64,000 nt of DNA. It comes from Anisakis pegreffii. Its lineage: Eukaryota > Nematoda > Chromadorea > Rhabditida > Anisakidae. The stretch lies in contig JAPYMA010003023.1 in the NCBI GenBank assembly GCA_035041965.1, positions 64,667 to 128,666 on the forward strand, given 5' to 3'. The notes beneath the pieces are model-generated. The model ran no database searches. It was given only the letters and a program-made list of their open reading frames with translations, and was not told the DNA's origin. The translations under genes were made by a program, and so were the position numbers. Shown in pieces: positions 60,562 to 64,000 of this stretch. The number at the start of each line of letters is the position of its first letter. The stretch's first letter is position 1.

Positions 60562-61848
60562 TATTCAAATTGCAAAATGCGTTGTTCAAATGAAAACACC
60601 ATCACATTAGATGCAAATTTCTCGTAAAACATCAAATTTGTTCACTGCAATTGCACACCACCACTTTACTCAATGAGGATGACGACGCTCATTCACTGAA
60701 ATAAATTCCAATTGAAAATATAAAATTCATAAGTCAATGTTGGAAAAAGTTGGAGAATTTTTTCGTCGCACTGTGTGTATTATGGTTCACGCGATTTCAC
60801 GTATTCTTATGTAGTTGTGAATTATTTAAGGCGTTGAGATGGAGTTTTTTGGCACGAATCTATTCGATTCCTTGGCTTCAAACAGTGGAATCATTCTGTG
60901 ATGAAAAGAGAACGAATGGTCCACCTATTCATCAACACACAAATTATGAATCAGGCGATCAAAATAGTTGATCGTTGATGAACGAGGAACTTGAAGTGAT
61001 CGAATGGAAATCAAATGAAAAGCAACTGACACTATAAACTGGGAGAAAAAAGCTCATGATTTTACTCTAAATATTTTATTCTAAATATTGGAACAGGAAA
61101 TACTGGTGTGTTCACATTCGCTTAAAGATTGAATTGAATTCGTTGAATCGCAGCGCAGCGGCTTGGATAGGTGAAACTCAATGAAAGGAGAGACTGCAGA
61201 CTATTTGCTTGCAGTTGTTCAAAGCGTACAATTGCTGCTGGCATTGGTAAGTGCTGTGAGGTGATGAGAAGATTGATTCAATAACAACAAATTGCACTTC
61301 AACCTTTCAAATGATGCACTTCAACGTAAAATTCCTTACAATTAATATTCGAATCGAATGAGCATATTCGAAAAATATTCAAAGCAATACGCTCGGTGGT
61401 TGTTGCCAGATGAATGCCGATGTAAAACTATAACAACGATAGAAGAACTGGCCACAATCGATCGTTACGATGAAACCACTGAAGAAAGATGTATTTAGTT
61501 AGTGTATGCTGGGTGGAATGAATCGACGGACGGACGATATGTGTGCCTAGGACGGACGTTAATCGCTTTGCCATAGGCGTTGTACTGGCTCTTGCTGGCT
61601 AGCTATCCTTTCTCTGCTACGTCCTCTGTTTCTACGGCTCTTCCTCACTCTGCAAGCTGAAGATCGAAGCATGTTCGCCGTTGTTCTAATGATCGTTACA
61701 TTCAAGCACGTAACATCTTTGAAGTGCTTTCAGTCAATTCGATGGATTAAACCGACGCTATAAGTTTAATACGAGTCAATTAGTTATACAGATACAATCA
61801 AATTGAAGACTAACGGAATAGAATTATCAAGTCCGGGTACGCTGTTAG

Positions 61849-62035
61849 GAAAGGTAGCGCCGCTAATCGCTAATTCATTAGAAAAAATATCTTTGTTTCG
61901 CTAAAAATAATTAGCTACTAGCGTTGATGATGGAAAAGTAACGAAAACGGTTCGTTAAAAGTGCGGTTAACTGAAACAGTAGCAGTTATATTAGCTAAAT
62001 CGCTACTCAGCAAAATCAGTTCGCTAATAGCTATA
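61849..62035. repeat. CGCTA/TAGCG-rich dispersed repeat
   Basis: Multiple CGCTA/TAGCG motifs in both orientations (GGTAGCGCCGCTAATCGCTA near the left, TTCGCTAATAGCTATACTC near the right), similar to repeats at 27253, 29965 and 55341. Its ends lack the clear CAGTG termini of the 55341 copy. Confidence 0.45.
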
Positions 62036-62296
62036 CTCAAAGCTTACGTCCGAGAAATGCAATCGCACTGTTGATTCGTTTGAGAAAAACTCATTAGGCC
62101 ATCAAGCAGCCGAAATTTTCATTTCATTATTCAACAACAAAAAATCCTTTCAACAATAAACACGAATCAGCAGTAAAAATAAACTTTAAAAATTTGGGAA
62201 AAAAGGAATCAAACGACGACAACAGAAATCAAAAACGAAAAGCAACCAACTGACAGCAGCCTTGAAACCTTGAGGTGATATAGCTAATTTCATAAA

Positions 62297-62670
62297 GGTA
62301 TCTCAACTAGCGCAGTGGGGCTCGTTTAGTAATATGATGATTACCATCTTCAAGCTAACGGTACTCTCAGGTTTGCTCAGTAATATAACAGTTTCTGAAA
62401 AATAAACATCGTCCCGGGCGAAACTTCGAGATGCTGAAGATATGGCATCATCAAGAAGTATGATCGTCTGCTAATTAGGGTTGCAACATATTGTGATGAT
62501 TGATTCGCCCGTGAAGATATTTACTTTTCAGAAACTGCCGTATTACTGAGCAAACCTGAGAGTGCCGTTAGCTTAAAGATGATAACCCCCGTGCCATTAT
62601 AGCAATGTATAGATCGGCCTATAGTGATACAAAGTATCTAAACGAGCTTCACTGCCCCGGTTGAGATACT
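62297..62670. mobile_element. Fold-back (inverted-repeat) element
   Basis: The left arm 62297-62408 and right arm 62519-62670 are diverged reverse complements: left AAGCTAACGGTACTCTCAGG and TTTGCTCAGTAATATAACAG versus right CCTGAGAGTGCCGTTAGCTT and CTGCCGTATTAC. The right arm has extra internal sequence missing from the left. The arms are also related to the 238-bp satellite unit at the window end. No coding capacity. Confidence 0.7.
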
Positions 62671-63395
62671 CGTCACATCGGCAACCATTCCCTCTATAGT
62701 GTTGGAATCGCTCAACTACATGACATACATGGCTTAGCTGAAGTGCATCTGAGGAAAATATGCAAAATCGCTATCTCCTGAGTCTTCCTAGAGAAAAATC
62801 TACTTTCCTAGAGAATCTTTTAAAATATGAGCAAAATTCTGACAATTATTTAAATCATGATATTTGTATTCTTTCTTTTGCTGAATGCATACGTTCGCAT
62901 TCATATTCTCATTCAGTTCAGATCGATCAGTTGAATTGATTCGGCCTGAAAAATTCTACTTTATGGATAAAATTCATTTAAAGGGTTACAAAAAATCATA
63001 ATGTCCATCACATTGAATTTCATCAACTGCACTGCATTAATGAAAATCGTAAGGAAAACGAAATAATGTGAATCGATAGGTAATTAAAAGGTGATAGGCA
63101 ATTAAACGGTTTCTCATGATAGCGATGTTGATAATCTCACCCAAACTATCAAGGGATTGTGTAAGCTTTTAATAAAATTAGAACAGATTTAACGTATTGT
63201 TGCAAACTTTAAAAATGATTCCGTTGCGATGAATAAGTGCACTGTTGACTGCTGGCTTAAATTGTCAAGCTTCGCACATTTCATTTCAAGAAAGTAAAAA
63301 AATGAACAGCGTCTTCACAAAAACTTTTTCATTTTCAAATTAAACGACTGTTTCCTCCATGATTCTCAGCATTCAATCAATCATTTGATTGGTAT

Positions 63396-64000
63396 GAAAT
63401 TTCGGCTATACCTGCTCAAGCAAACAAAATCAACCGGAAATTCTGAATATATACAGTTATATACATTTCTGAAAGTAGAGAATCTGGGGAATATAATGAT
63501 GTGGAGAAATTGTCATGTTATTTGGCAAACCTGAGGACACGGTTAGTCTAGAGGTGGTGATCATAATGCTACTGTAGCAATTTACCCATTGGTCGATAGT
63601 GATACATTGCATTGAAACGAGCGCCGCCGAGCTGCTTGAGATACGTTCAGAAAATCGGCTGTATTTCTACACCTAAACGGAATCACTCGACAACATATAT
63701 ACATTTCTGAAAGAAGAGAATCTGTGAAATCTAATGATGTTAAGAAATTGCCACGTTACTGGGCAAACCTGAGGATACAATTAGTTTGAAGGTAGTGACC
63801 CTAACGCCACTACAGCAATGTACGCATTGATCAACAGTGATACATTGAATTGAAAAGAACGTCACCGAGCTATTTGAGATACGTTCATAAAATTGGCTAT
63901 ATCTCCTCATCTAAGCAAAATCGCTCGACAATATATATACATTTCTGAAAGAAGAGAATCTGAGGAATCTAATGATGTGAAGAATTTGCCATGTTACCGG
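63396..64000. repeat. 238-bp tandem satellite, running off the window
   Basis: ACATTTCTGAAAG occurs at 63463, 63701 and 63939, a spacing of 238 bp, with clear similarity along the whole unit (for example CAAACCTGAGGA and GTGATACATTG). A truncated unit precedes the first full one from about 63396. Two full units and a partial third lie in the window, so the array probably continues to the right. Copies differ by scattered substitutions. Confidence 0.85.

Larger units (their letters stand above)
60562..64000. other. Gene-free, repeat-rich region to the window end
   Basis: No supported exon. A 73-codon plus frame at 60750-60971 has no splice or family support. The region holds a CGCTA-rich repeat, a fold-back element and a 238-bp satellite, listed separately. 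Confidence 0.55.

Overview
The window looks like nuclear DNA of a nematode: AT-rich, small exons with many introns, GT...AG introns (mostly TTTCAG-like 3' sites), a nematode-only chemoreceptor family, small cysteine-rich secreted proteins, and putative spliced-leader acceptors just upstream of several start codons. The genes were assembled by eye, exon by exon, requiring reading phase to agree at every junction. The species cannot be named from the sequence; codon choice, long introns and long repeat-rich intergenic stretches suggest a nematode other than Caenorhabditis.

Layout. 1-523: three tandem ~183-bp units, each with a tRNA-Trp(CCA). 524-8517: gene-poor, with one tentative cysteine-rich secreted protein (3588-7761). 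8518-18178 (minus): a complete 17-exon GABA-B receptor subunit, closest to subunit 2 (gbb-2). 18179-22172: gene-poor, with a fourth tRNA-Trp and weak ORFs. 22173-26961 (plus): a six-exon Sre-family chemoreceptor. 26962-32986: long non-coding stretch with repeats. 32987-34344 (plus): a four-exon Ly6-like, probably GPI-anchored protein. 35625-39237 (plus): a complete nine-exon Rumi/POGLUT1 protein O-glucosyltransferase. 40541-41427 (plus): a three-exon TUSC2/FUS1 homologue. 41.7-45.6 kb: three small unclassified gene candidates. 47492-60561 (minus): three recognisable genes in a row, in transcription order unc-24 (stomatin plus SCP2 domains), Mediator subunit MED20, and sphingosine-1-phosphate lyase (spl-1). 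60562-64000: repeats, including a fold-back element and a 238-bp tandem satellite that runs off the end.

The recognised genes do not form one pathway. They cover neuronal signalling and membrane sensing (GABA-B receptor, chemoreceptor, UNC-24), ER glycosylation (Rumi), sphingolipid breakdown (SPL), transcription (MED20) and a myristoylated TUSC2-like protein. Several C. elegans orthologues (unc-24, spl-1, gbb-2, and I believe mdt-20) are, from memory, on chromosome IV, so the segment may correspond to that ancestral linkage group. No CRISPR array, rRNA or autonomous transposase was seen. Exon coordinates were counted by hand and may be off by one base in places.
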